This document shows, piece by piece, positions 8,233 to 15,680 of a stretch of 64,000 nucleotides of DNA (the stretch's first letter is position 1; each line of letters begins with the position of its first letter). Location: NCBI RefSeq assembly GCF_964063325.1, contig NZ_OZ061315.1, forward strand, positions 2,418,001-2,482,000, in the 5' to 3' direction. The DNA is from Hafnia alvei (GTDB lineage: Bacteria; Pseudomonadota; Gammaproteobacteria; Enterobacterales; Enterobacteriaceae). The position numbers and the translations under genes are program-made. Under the pieces are notes generated by a model. The model had not been told where the DNA came from and did no database searches. It saw only the letters and a program-made list of their open reading frames with translations.

Positions 8233-8724
8233 ATGACACAAGATCACGTAGATAAAATTATCGCGCAGTGGCAACGCGAGCGACCAGACCTCGACTGTTC
8301 TCCGATGGGGATTATTGGCCGAATGGCGCGTATGGGGCAGCTGTTATCGGGCAAAGTCACCTGCGTTTATGAGCAACACGGTTTAGACACCATCGAATTT
8401 GATATTTTGGCTACGCTACGCAGAAGCGGAGAATTGATAACGCCAACCGACCTCTATCAAACGGTCATGCTCTCTTCCGGTGCCATGTCGGTGCGCCTCG
8501 AACGGCTGGAATCGCGGGGATTGGTGTTCAAGCAGCCGAATGCGCATGATAAACGCAGCTGCAAAATAGGGCTGACAGAAGAGGGCCTGAATGTGATAGA
8601 TCGGGCGCTAGAACATCACGTTCAGAATGAAAAAGAGATCCTTGAACCGCTTACAGCGACCGAAAGGCAGCAATTAGCCGATCTCATGCGGCGCTGGTTG
8701 CTGCATAATGAACCCGCTGAATAA
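8233..8724 (+). CDS. MarR-family transcriptional regulator
   Basis: 163 residues with a winged-helix domain at about 45-135. The segment FDILATLRRSGELITPTDLYQTVMLSSGAMSVRLERLESRGLV is the recognition region and RLERLE the typical helix. DKRSCKIGLTEEG forms the wing (the D-x-R motif is present). It probably binds as a dimer to the palindromes upstream and controls itself and the divergent DMT transporter. The start ATG follows GGAGGAG. The effector is unknown. Confidence 0.88.
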   Translation: MTQDHVDKIIAQWQRERPDLDCSPMGIIGRMARMGQLLSGKVTCVYEQHGLDTIEFDILATLRRSGELITPTDLYQTVMLSSGAMSVRLERLESRGLVFKQPNAHDKRSCKIGLTEEGLNVIDRALEHHVQNEKEILEPLTATERQQLADLMRRWLLHNEPAE

Positions 8725-8799
8725 TATCAGCGATAAGCAAAAATTTACGAGTAGACCATACTGTTAAACCTGCGCTTTTCGAGTCATTAAGGGGATATT

Positions 8800-10260
8800 T
8801 TGAATAAATCACAAGAGACTATGCATCTCACGGCATCCGAAGCACTTGATCGACTTGAATTACTGTATGAGTCAGCGCTGTCCGCACTGCGTACCGCCAT
8901 CAGCGATTATATCCATGAGGGGAAATTGCCAGACGTAGGAGAAAGGGCCAAAGGACTGTTTTCTTACCCGCAGCTGAGCGTTAGTTGGGATGGGAAATTT
9001 CGCGAACACCTAAGAACACGAGCCTATGGGCGTTTTTCGCGAACAGGCCAATACAGCACGACGGTTGCCCGCCCAGCACTATTTCGAGAATATTTATCGG
9101 AGCAGCTAGCATTATTAGAAACCGAATACGGCGCGAGCTTTGAAGTGACACCGTCACAACAAGAAATGCCGTATCCGTTTGTTATTGATGGTTCTGATCT
9201 TATTCTGGATAGAACCATGACGGCAGGATTAGCGCAGCATTTTCCAACCACCGATCTGGCCAAAATTGGCGATGGGATCACCGATGGTTTAGAAACGGGG
9301 AGTGATGTCTTCCCGCTGTCACACTTTGACGCGCTACGCACCGATTTCTCTCTGGCACGCCTCATACACTATACCGGTACGCCAGCCGAACATATTCAGC
9401 CCTATATTCTTTTTACTAACTACAGTCGCTATGTTGATGAGTTTGTTAGTTGGGCATGCGAGCAAATTCTTGATCCGAATAGCCCTTACGAGGCGTTGTC
9501 CTGCGCCGGTGGCAGCTATATCACCGCTGAAACGGCCGACCCAGAGAAAACCACTTCTGATTTGGCGTGGAAGAAACACCAGATGCCAGCCTACCACCTG
9601 ATTTCATCGACAGGTCAGGGGATCACGCTGGTTAACATCGGGGTGGGCCCTTCAAATGCGAAAACGATCTGCGATCATCTGGCCGTTATCAGACCACACG
9701 TCTGGTTAATGATTGGCCACTGTGGTGGGCTGCGTGAAAGCCAAGCCATCGGCGATTATGTTTTGGCGCATGCTTATTTACGTGATGATCACGTGTTAGA
9801 CGCCGTTTTGCCGCCTGATATTCCGATCCCAAGCATCGCTGAAGTACAGCGTGCATTATATGATGCCACCAAGGCCGTAAGCGGAATGCCGGGAGAAGAG
9901 GTGAAACAACGACTTCGTACCGGTACCGTGGTGACGTCTGACGATCGCAACTGGGAGCTACGTTTCTCCGCGTCGGCGCTGCGTTTTAGTTTAAGCCGTG
10001 CGGTAGCGGTAGACATGGAGAGCGCAACGATTGCCGCGCAAGGCTATCGTTTCCGCGTTCCTTACGGCACGCTGTTGTGCGTCTCGGATAAGCCTCTGCA
10101 TGGTGAAATTAAGCTTCCAGGCCAAGCTAACCATTTCTATGAAGGCGCAATATCCGAGCATTTGCAAATCGGTATTCGCGCGATTGATTTATTGAGAGCC
10201 GAAGGCGATAAGCTCCATTCGCGTAAGCTGCGCACCTTCAATGAACCACCGTTCCGTTAA
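8800..10260 (+). CDS. amn: AMP nucleosidase
   Basis: 486 residues, very similar to E. coli Amn over the whole length. The last 200 residues (MIGHCGGLRESQAIGDYVLAHAYLRDDHVLDAVLPPDIPIPS, VAVDMESATIAAQGYRFRVPYGTLLCVSDKPLHGE) are nearly identical. Amn hydrolyses AMP to adenine and ribose 5-phosphate, controlling the adenylate pool. The N-terminal domain is a regulatory ATP/phosphate-responsive module and the C-terminal half is a nucleoside phosphorylase fold. The start codon is TTG (8800-8802) after GGGG; the next in-frame ATG is at 8821. The E. coli alignment favours the TTG. Confidence 0.95.
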   Translation: MNKSQETMHLTASEALDRLELLYESALSALRTAISDYIHEGKLPDVGERAKGLFSYPQLSVSWDGKFREHLRTRAYGRFSRTGQYSTTVARPALFREYLSEQLALLETEYGASFEVTPSQQEMPYPFVIDGSDLILDRTMTAGLAQHFPTTDLAKIGDGITDGLETGSDVFPLSHFDALRTDFSLARLIHYTGTPAEHIQPYILFTNYSRYVDEFVSWACEQILDPNSPYEALSCAGGSYITAETADPEKTTSDLAWKKHQMPAYHLISSTGQGITLVNIGVGPSNAKTICDHLAVIRPHVWLMIGHCGGLRESQAIGDYVLAHAYLRDDHVLDAVLPPDIPIPSIAEVQRALYDATKAVSGMPGEEVKQRLRTGTVVTSDDRNWELRFSASALRFSLSRAVAVDMESATIAAQGYRFRVPYGTLLCVSDKPLHGEIKLPGQANHFYEGAISEHLQIGIRAIDLLRAEGDKLHSRKLRTFNEPPFR

Positions 10261-10275
10261 GATTTTTAATATGCT

Positions 10276-10301
10276 AAAAGCCCACGTCTGTGGGCTTTTT
10301 T
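10276..10301 (+). terminator. Rho-independent terminator of amn
   Basis: AAAAGCCCAC, loop GTCT, GTGGGC, then six T. A classic intrinsic terminator 15 bases after the amn stop. Confidence 0.92.
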
Positions 10302-10365
10302 ATATTCATGGGTGGCCCATTTGCGAAAAATTTATCTCACAGTGAGCCCATGTTTAGCTTCAATA

Positions 10366-10394
10366 TTTACACAATACGGTATGTTCGATACTAT
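10366..10394 (+). promoter_or_regulatory. Sigma-70 promoter before the leader/acetyltransferase unit
   Basis: TTTACA at 10366-10371, a 17-base spacer, TACTAT at 10389-10394. Predicted transcription starts near 10401, giving a leader of about 150 bases before the acetyltransferase and about 24 before the short leader frame. Confidence 0.55.
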
Positions 10395-10424
10395 TTGACC
10401 GAATTTGCCGTAAGGAAATCAGGT

Positions 10425-10496
10425 ATGAACCTTCCACATTTACCTCTGCTAAAACACCCTCGAATCTCTAATGACAGTAATTATCTGAACGAGTAA
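10425..10496 (+). CDS. Possible leader peptide (23 aa) upstream of the acetyltransferase
   Basis: A 23-codon frame starting MNLPHLPLLKHP and ending in YLNE, preceded by TAAGGAAATCAGGT, a good ribosome binding site. It sits between a well-spaced promoter and the acetyltransferase gene. Its last codons and stop form part of an inverted repeat. This is the usual layout for translation-coupled induction of antibiotic-resistance genes, where a stalled ribosome remodels the downstream hairpins. No homologue is recognised and it could be chance. Confidence 0.4.
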   Translation: MNLPHLPLLKHPRISNDSNYLNE

Positions 10497-10527
10497 TTAC
10501 TGCCACGAAATAAAATCGTTCCGTGGC
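10475..10527 (+). promoter_or_regulatory. Two consecutive hairpins in the acetyltransferase leader (possible attenuator)
   Basis: Hairpin 1: CAGTAATTA (10475-10483) pairs with TAATTACTG (10494-10502). Hairpin 2: GCCACG (10502-10507) pairs with CGTGGC (10522-10527). The first spans the end of the 23-codon frame. The second ends 23 bases before the acetyltransferase ATG and is followed by TCTTATAT rather than a clean T-run. Confidence 0.45.
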
Positions 10528-10550
10528 TCTTATATAGAAAAGGATGAGTC

Positions 10551-11168
10551 ATGAAAGAAAAACATTGGTCAAAGACCGAGCTGTTGCACCTCTCGGTAAC
10601 CAACCCGAATATCATTGTTAAAGGTACCCACAGTTATTACAGCGATTACTGGGACGGCGGATTTGAACGCTCGGTGGTTCGGTATCTGCACGGTGACGCT
10701 GTTAGCCAAAATTGGGAACCCCTAGGGTATATAGATAAACTGCTGATTGGTGATTATGTCTGCATAGCCGCAGAATGCGTGATCTTAATGGGTGGGAATC
10801 ACAATCATCGCACTGATTTTATAAATCTCTATCCCTTCATGGAAACGATATACGACAGCTATCAACACAAAGGCGACACCGTTCTTGGCGATGCATGTTG
10901 GTTAGGAATGCGCAGTATGTTGATGCCCGGCGTTAACGTGGGCGAGGGTGCCATTATTGCTGCGGGAAGCGTCGTAACCAAAGATGTTCCACCGTATGCC
11001 ATTGTTGGTGGCAATCCGGCAAAGCTGATTAGGTACCGGTTCTCTGACGCAGATATTGTTCGGATTTTAGCGTTGAATATTTATAGCAGACCTGAAGCAG
11101 AGATTGAGAAGATTAAGCTATTGCTCAGTTCAAACGATCTCGACGCATTGGAACGCGTATTGGTTTAG
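10551..11168 (+). CDS. CatB/Vat-type xenobiotic O-acetyltransferase
   Basis: 205 residues of left-handed beta-helix (hexapeptide repeat) acyltransferase. LLIGDYVCIAAECVILMGGNHNHRTDFINLYPF carries the conserved catalytic His of the CatB/Vat families. GDACWLGMRSMLMPGVNVGEGAIIAAGSVVTKDVPPYAIVGGNPAKLIRYRF is the diagnostic C-terminal coil region. Members acetylate chloramphenicol or streptogramin A with acetyl-CoA; which one is used here cannot be told from sequence. A good GGATGAG precedes the ATG. The gene lies in an accessory stretch and may be inducible through the structured leader. Confidence 0.88.
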   Translation: MKEKHWSKTELLHLSVTNPNIIVKGTHSYYSDYWDGGFERSVVRYLHGDAVSQNWEPLGYIDKLLIGDYVCIAAECVILMGGNHNHRTDFINLYPFMETIYDSYQHKGDTVLGDACWLGMRSMLMPGVNVGEGAIIAAGSVVTKDVPPYAIVGGNPAKLIRYRFSDADIVRILALNIYSRPEAEIEKIKLLLSSNDLDALERVLV

Positions 11169-11226
11169 CTATCTGACATGTCGTAACAGTTTCGTTAAAA
11201 CGAGATCAGCCGTAAAACGCAAAATG

Positions 11227-11257
11227 AAAAGCCTAGCAAGTGACGCTGGGCTTTTTT
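11227..11257 (+). terminator. Rho-independent terminator of the acetyltransferase gene
   Basis: AAAAGCCTAGC, a 7-base loop, GCTGGGC with one T-G wobble, then six T. Confidence 0.88.
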
Positions 11258-11388
11258 GTCTGCTTTATATAGGTTTCAACTGACGAAATCTGGCCGGTAA
11301 TCCTACTGCTAAATGCTCAGATTTCACGTAGCGCAAGCAGTTGAAATAAGTTAAAAGATGATGAGGTAAGGTGCGCTAAAGTAGCATT

Positions 11389-11432
11389 AAGTGCGAACGA
11401 TAGTTATTTGAAAAAATTTAGGGTTCGCACTT
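11389..11432. repeat. Intergenic inverted repeat
   Basis: AAGTGCGAAC (11389-11398) and GTTCGCACTT (11423-11432) are perfect 10-bp arms around 24 AT-rich bases. This lies between the acetyltransferase terminator and the end of the BhsA-like gene on the other strand. It could be that gene's terminator or a repeat remnant. Nothing else is recognisable in 11260-11470. Confidence 0.5.
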
Positions 11433-11471
11433 GATACGACGTTTTAGATAAAATACTCAAACTGTAAAGCG

Positions 11472-11741
11472 TTAGTTATAAATAATGGCATCGACATTGT
11501 ATACGCTAGAATCACCAGCGGTTCCCAGTGCAACGATGTAATAGTATCGCGCCCCCGTTTTATCAACCTTGGCATTAAGCGCATTTCTTGCATCCTCAGG
11601 GGAAAGAATTGTCGTATCACCATGTATAGACACATGGCCGACTTTATGTAACGTAGTTGTTTGACTTTTACTCACTTCAACGGCAGAAAGTGAATAGGAG
11701 GAGAATAAAACCAAATACAATAAAAAAATATACTTTTTCAT
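11472..11741 (-). CDS. BhsA/McbA (YhcN) family small periplasmic stress protein
   Basis: An 89-residue protein starting MKKYIFLLYLVLFSSYSLSA, a clear Sec signal peptide cleaved after about residue 19. It is followed by the compact DUF1471 fold: VGHVSIHGDTTILSPEDARNALNAKVDKTGARYYYIVALG. Family members (BhsA, McbA, YhcN) are periplasmic proteins affecting biofilm and stress tolerance. The ATG at 11741 has AAGGAAAA upstream and places the signal peptide at the N-terminus; the longer open frame upstream is not used. It lies 22 bases after the permease gene on the same strand. Confidence 0.85.
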   Translation of the reverse strand: MKKYIFLLYLVLFSSYSLSAVEVSKSQTTTLHKVGHVSIHGDTTILSPEDARNALNAKVDKTGARYYYIVALGTAGDSSVYNVDAIIYN

Positions 11742-11763
11742 ACGATTTTCCTTGTTTGTTAAT

Positions 11764-12894
11764 TTATATCTTTCTTTGCATGAACCGAAACCGTAAACGG
11801 TTTCTTTTTCTATATACAAACTCGCCAATGGCCAAATAAAGACTTCCAAGAATAATAAGGATAACGATTTCTTTTGTGACGTCCGCAAGTGGCATAGACA
11901 TCTGGTTCATTCCGGCCATTGCTTTTGTGGCCCACGTTGACGGCAGCATATAGGAAATAAAACGGACAGTAGATGGCATTGCCTGAAGTGGCCAAATAGT
12001 TCCAGAGATAAAAAATACCGGAAGAGTGATAAAAGGGAGTGTAAGGTAGATTAATCCCGAGTGAAGAAGACACTCGGTGATCACTCGGCTAAGGCCAATA
12101 ACCGCATAGATAAAAGGAATTGTGACGGCTATTAGACTCGGAATGTCGGCGGTTTGCCTGTAGCCTAAGATATTTGGAAGAATGACATAAACCACAAGCG
12201 ATAATATGATCCATATAGGAAACGTTGCGCTCACGCCGCCCATGTACTCACTGAATAGCATTAAATCGCCATCTCGGCGCTTTAACCCTAAAGTAATTGT
12301 CACGCAGGCAACCAGAAGCGATTGTTGCAGTATCATTGATACAAGCCCTGGGAAAATAATGGCAGAAAAACTGATCCCTGCATTATACAGCTCTACCAGA
12401 GATGCGCTGATGGGCTGTTCATATGAAGCGAAGTCTTTATCACTCCAGTTATTTTTCATAGCCAGCGTTTTATTATAATTTGAAATAGTATCTTCATATA
12501 CAGACAGTATATCTTTCTGAATTAACCCATTAGGCAAGCGGTTTGTTGCGTCACCATAGGCTTGAATCGAGATTCCTTTACCATTAAGCGTATTTTTTTC
12601 CGTATCCTTGGGAAGAATAATGACAGCAAAGATCTTCTTGTCTGCCAGATCCTTTCTTGTTTCCAGTTCGACAGGGTAATGGATGATCTCCAATCTCGAC
12701 ATAGCATTGAGTTTTCGCGCTAGCGCACGACTCATATTGGAGTGGTCTAAATCAACTAATCCAACGGGTAGTTTCCAGACATGATTTCCATAAACCAAAC
12801 TCATCATGAGCAAAGAGACCAAAACTAGCAACCACAATGGCTTTTTTATCAAATGCATGAATATATGGTAGAAAGTATGGTAATACTCACGCAT
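11764..12894 (-). CDS. ABC-2 type permease (YhhJ/YbhR-like), second of pair
   Basis: 376 residues. One helix at about 18-36 is followed by a large extracytoplasmic domain (VGLVDLDHSNMSRALARKLNAMSRLEI, LPKDTEKN), then five helices from about 175 to 370 with the FISGTIWPLQAMP segment typical of the ABC-2 membrane domain. Such subunits export hydrophobic compounds together with an HlyD periplasmic adaptor. It overlaps the preceding permease by 8 bases, indicating an operon. No ATP-binding subunit is encoded nearby, so energising must come from elsewhere or the system is dead. Confidence 0.85.
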   Translation of the reverse strand: MREYYHTFYHIFMHLIKKPLWLLVLVSLLMMSLVYGNHVWKLPVGLVDLDHSNMSRALARKLNAMSRLEIIHYPVELETRKDLADKKIFAVIILPKDTEKNTLNGKGISIQAYGDATNRLPNGLIQKDILSVYEDTISNYNKTLAMKNNWSDKDFASYEQPISASLVELYNAGISFSAIIFPGLVSMILQQSLLVACVTITLGLKRRDGDLMLFSEYMGGVSATFPIWIILSLVVYVILPNILGYRQTADIPSLIAVTIPFIYAVIGLSRVITECLLHSGLIYLTLPFITLPVFFISGTIWPLQAMPSTVRFISYMLPSTWATKAMAGMNQMSMPLADVTKEIVILIILGSLYLAIGEFVYRKRNRLRFRFMQRKI

Positions 12895-14047
12895 AGTGAC
12901 CTCTAGGATTTCGTTTAATTCTAAGATAAAGTCTGCGACGAATAAGGATAAAAGTTATGATGGGGTAAATAGTGAGTATTGCACATGATTTCAGCACTGT
13001 TTGTGCTGAAATATGACGTAAGAATATATCAAACATCGTTTTTAACGCATGGGTTAGCGGCTCCATTTCAGATATTACTTTTCCAATAATCGTCAGTGAA
13101 AACTCCGGCATTGCCAAACCAGAGAAACTTAGTGCAATACTGACCAGTAACCCAATCAGAGTAAACGCCATATTTGTTGACGGCGTGAGGGTATAGAGAA
13201 TTAACCCTAAACTTTGAGCTGCAAGAACATAGCAGAAGCCAACGCATATAATATAGAGCGGATTTCCATTCACTTTGGCGCCAGAATGAGTGATGAGTAT
13301 CGCCAACTCAACAACGAGCAATAGTGTAAATATCACTGTATATGGAATGATTTTGCACATAATCATCATATTGAAGCCAATAATTGAGTTTGTTTTTAGC
13401 GTCCCCCCGAGAATATAAATAGTTGTCGTTATAACAAACAGTTGTAAAAGATGTATTGTTGCAGCGAATTGCTGATAATAAACAAAACTCCCGCTTGGAT
13501 TGAAAAGACTGCTATAAACGAGGTGAAGCGCGGATAGTTTTATTCCTTGGTGCTCATTCTGGGCATTCACGATAGGGCGATAAGTGCTATTAATCTCAGA
13601 TATCAGTCCTGAAAAATCCTGAGATGAATAGCTACCTGAGGCATAGAAAAGCGCATTGTATAAAAACAGAACGCTTGGACTTTTTCCTGCTAGAACATTT
13701 TTTTCAAGATCAAAAGGAATATACAGCACGGCATAAACATCGCCATGTTCAAGAGCCAACTTTGCCTGTTCCAAATTATCATTAAAGGATTTTATCTGTG
13801 CATGAGATGCAGCATTAAGCTCACGTGTGATTCTTTTTGATAACGGGCTGTGATCAATGTCGACCACGGCAACAGGAATATCTAATAGTGTTCCACTGGA
13901 AAAACTTGCATTAAGCAGTGTGAATAACAACAAAGGAAAAATCCAGCATAGCCAATGGTATATGGGTTTTTTAAACGCTATTTTTATTTCCTTTATTGAT
14001 AAATAAAAATATATTCCAAGATTGGTTTTTATAGTTTCCATAACCAT
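12887..14047 (-). CDS. ABC-2 type permease (YhhJ/YbhS-like), first of pair
   Basis: 386 residues with the same plan as its downstream partner: an N-terminal helix at about 28-50, an extracytoplasmic domain with VAVVDIDHSPLSKRITRELNAASHAQI, and five C-terminal helices. The pair probably forms a heterodimeric export channel. It overlaps the end of the HlyD-like frame by 19 bases. Base composition is AT-rich compared with flanking backbone genes, consistent with acquisition. The partner HlyD lacks its N-terminal part, so assembly of a working pump is doubtful. Confidence 0.82.
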   Translation of the reverse strand: MVMETIKTNLGIYFYLSIKEIKIAFKKPIYHWLCWIFPLLLFTLLNASFSSGTLLDIPVAVVDIDHSPLSKRITRELNAASHAQIKSFNDNLEQAKLALEHGDVYAVLYIPFDLEKNVLAGKSPSVLFLYNALFYASGSYSSQDFSGLISEINSTYRPIVNAQNEHQGIKLSALHLVYSSLFNPSGSFVYYQQFAATIHLLQLFVITTTIYILGGTLKTNSIIGFNMMIMCKIIPYTVIFTLLLVVELAILITHSGAKVNGNPLYIICVGFCYVLAAQSLGLILYTLTPSTNMAFTLIGLLVSIALSFSGLAMPEFSLTIIGKVISEMEPLTHALKTMFDIFLRHISAQTVLKSCAILTIYPIITFILIRRRLYLRIKRNPRGHYA

Positions 14048-14340
14048 AATACACTCATCCCTGGGCGTAGCCCTTCAATGGATTCTGATGGATACAATCT
14101 GATCTCGAATGTTTTTAAGTCAAAATCGCCGGTCGCTCGCGTGGCTCTTTTTGTCGAAAAATCGCCAAGTGGAGAAATATATCTCACTTGGGCCGTAACT
14201 ACTTTTTCGTTTAGCGCAGGGATGCGTAGACTGACATTATCGCCTTTATGGATACCGGATAGGATATCCTCACGAATATCAAACACGAAATATGACTGTT
14301 CGAGGTCAATTAAAACTAAAAGATCGGCAGACTCGACATC
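14029..14340 (-). pseudogene. HlyD-family membrane fusion protein, C-terminal fragment
   Basis: Only the last ~100 residues of an HlyD/EmrA-type periplasmic adaptor remain. The homology starts at DVESADLLVLIDLEQSYFV, just inside the beta-barrel domain, and runs through RPGMSVLWLWKL. The membrane anchor, coiled coil and first lipoyl half are missing. Upstream of about 14340 the sequence switches abruptly to grdC on the same strand in another frame. A GTG at 14284-14286 could start a frame, but it would encode a useless fragment. The two ABC-2 permease genes follow directly. Confidence 0.75.
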
Positions 14341-14735
14341 TTTGGGTGTTGCTCAATCAGCTCAGCGGTGCGGGCAACAAAATCTGGATGCCATGCGGTT
14401 AATTCAAATGAGTCTACGTAGTTAAGTAGGGCATAGAGCAGCTCTTGAGTGAAGATCTCGCCAGACTCAGCCCGAGCGTTCATTGGTTTGTTGCAAGCAC
14501 ACCACGGCATCGCTATTGCTGATAGCTGCGGTGGCGAAATATTGCCGATGTAGCATTGATTTGGCGGATAGTTGACGGCGTGTTCAAAGTTGCGCAGGTG
14601 GTGATTCATCTCATCAAGATATGGGTGAGAAGGTTGTTGCTCCCGTATCTGTTGCGCGGTAGAACCGTGCCAAACCAGCAAATCTGGTGCGTGAGCCAAA
14701 ATGTAGCCCGTATTCAGAATCACTGCATGTCCCAT
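14316..14735 (-). pseudogene. grdC: GrdC (glycine/sarcosine/betaine reductase component C beta), truncated
   Basis: The first ~130 residues match GrdC: ILNTGYILAHAPDLLVWHG, LDEMNHHLRNFEHAVNYPPNQCYIGN, and a later EIFTQELLYALLNYVDSFEL stretch. GrdC and GrdD form protein C, the acetyl-phosphate-forming component shared by glycine, sarcosine and betaine reductases. The full protein has about 500 residues; here the frame ends at 139 after running into HlyD sequence near 14340. The start ATG at 14733-14735 follows GGGAG and lies 93 bases after grdA. Recognition comes from family knowledge of the N-terminal region; the truncation is seen directly. Confidence 0.75.
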
Positions 14736-14828
14736 AAAATACTCCCAATATTGGATGGTGACCCCAACCACGCGAACCTTTGCGCCTGATTCATCCACGC
14801 AAAGCCACCGTTCCGGTTGGGGGAACGT

Positions 14829-15305
14829 CTATTGATTAAGGTACTTACAGTATTGCGCTCGGTATTGGCTCACTTCCGCAACGATAGAATCGATATCGAG
14901 AACCATCTCCATCATGCCAACCTGCTGTTGATAAACGTCATTGCTGACGGCCTGTTTAATTTCATCTTCAACGATGTGATAACACAGGAGTCCCAACTGA
15001 ACTCCAGCCAGAGGGCCTGCAAAAGTCGGATCGCCGTTAGTGACAGTTTCACATGCCAGACCAGATGCCTCAGCTTCTGCGCCACCCAGAATTACGACTA
15101 AATCTTGTGGTGGGTATTTTTCTGTCAGTGCTTTAATACGACGCTGATTTTCCAGATCCATTGCTCCGGCGCTGGTTCAGACAAAACATTCCGTTGTGCT
15201 GAACACGACCTCTGCGCCTGCCGACTTCACGCAGGCTTCGATTGCAGGGCCTGGCACACCATCTCTATCACCTAGCATTATGATTTTCTTGCTTTTTAAA
15301 TCCAC
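14829..15305 (-). CDS. grdA: Glycine/betaine reductase selenoprotein A (GrdA), Sec encoded by UGA
   Basis: 158 residues when the in-frame UGA at 15177-15179 is read as selenocysteine. The GTG start at 15305 follows a perfect GGAGG. The N-terminus MDLKSKKIIMLGDRDGVPGP, then STTECFV-U-TSAGAMDLEN, then ETVTNGDPTFAGPLAGVQLGL and GMMEMVLDID are hallmarks of GrdA. Cys40 and Sec43 form the CxxU redox motif. GrdA carries the carboxymethyl-selenoether intermediate from protein B to protein C, and thioredoxin regenerates it. Homology continues unbroken on both sides of the UGA and no other defect is seen, arguing for Sec over a nonsense mutation. It lies downstream of trx genes as in Stickland fermenters. 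The downstream partner grdC is truncated, and grdE/grdB and grdD are not in the window. Confidence 0.88.
15152..15175 (-). promoter_or_regulatory. Candidate bacterial SECIS hairpin in grdA
   Basis: Starting two bases after the UGA on the coding strand, CCAG pairs with CTGG, then a 2x2 internal loop, then CC/GG, closing an 8-base loop GGAGCAAT. Apical loops beginning with G about 10 bases after the UGA are usual for bacterial SECIS elements read by SelB. The stem is short, so this is a candidate only. Confidence 0.45.
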
Positions 15306-15365
15306 TTATAACCTCCAGTTGTTGTAAGTAACGCTTAGAGTCAAGGCTTAAAGGTCAATGCAGAC

Positions 15366-15680
15366 CTAAGCCAAAAGTGTTGTTATTGCCTGTTCAATTT
15401 GCTCCCGGTCGAGTGTTTCCCCGCTGATATGCTGTATACGCTCGCCATTTCGATAAAAGACGATGGAGGGTAGTCCCATCACTTTCTGCTGCATCGCCAA
15501 GCGGCGATTCCCCTGAATATTCAGGCTGCAAAATGTCATTTTGTTGGCGTATTTTTCTGCAAGCTGATGTATATCGGGCATTAGCTCTTTGCATCGGGTG
15601 CAGTTTTCGCTCCAAAAATCGACTAAAACAAGTCCGTTAGCGGTCTGTTCAGTGAAGTTATCTTTATTCAATTCAAGCAT
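15366..15680 (-). CDS. Thioredoxin of the glycine reductase cluster
   Basis: 104 residues of thioredoxin fold: LVLVDFWSENCTRCKELMPDIHQLA, GLPSIVFYRNG with the cis-Pro, and a final helix. The active site is CTRC rather than the WCGPC of housekeeping thioredoxin; glycine reductase-associated thioredoxins also depart from WCGPC. Expected role: passing electrons from the adjacent reductase to GrdA. It overlaps the trxB-like stop by 8 bases and ends 60 bases before grdA, so the three form one transcription unit. Confidence 0.83.
   Translation of the reverse strand: MLELNKDNFTEQTANGLVLVDFWSENCTRCKELMPDIHQLAEKYANKMTFCSLNIQGNRRLAMQQKVMGLPSIVFYRNGERIQHISGETLDREQIEQAITTLLA

Noticed and set aside
10290..10424. 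A longer frame running into the 23-codon leader
   Set aside because: It starts inside the amn terminator and has no ribosome site; only the ATG at 10425 does.
15177..15179. UGA in grdA as a nonsense mutation making a pseudogene
   Set aside because: It falls exactly on the family's selenocysteine, with unchanged neighbours and homology continuing to the normal end.
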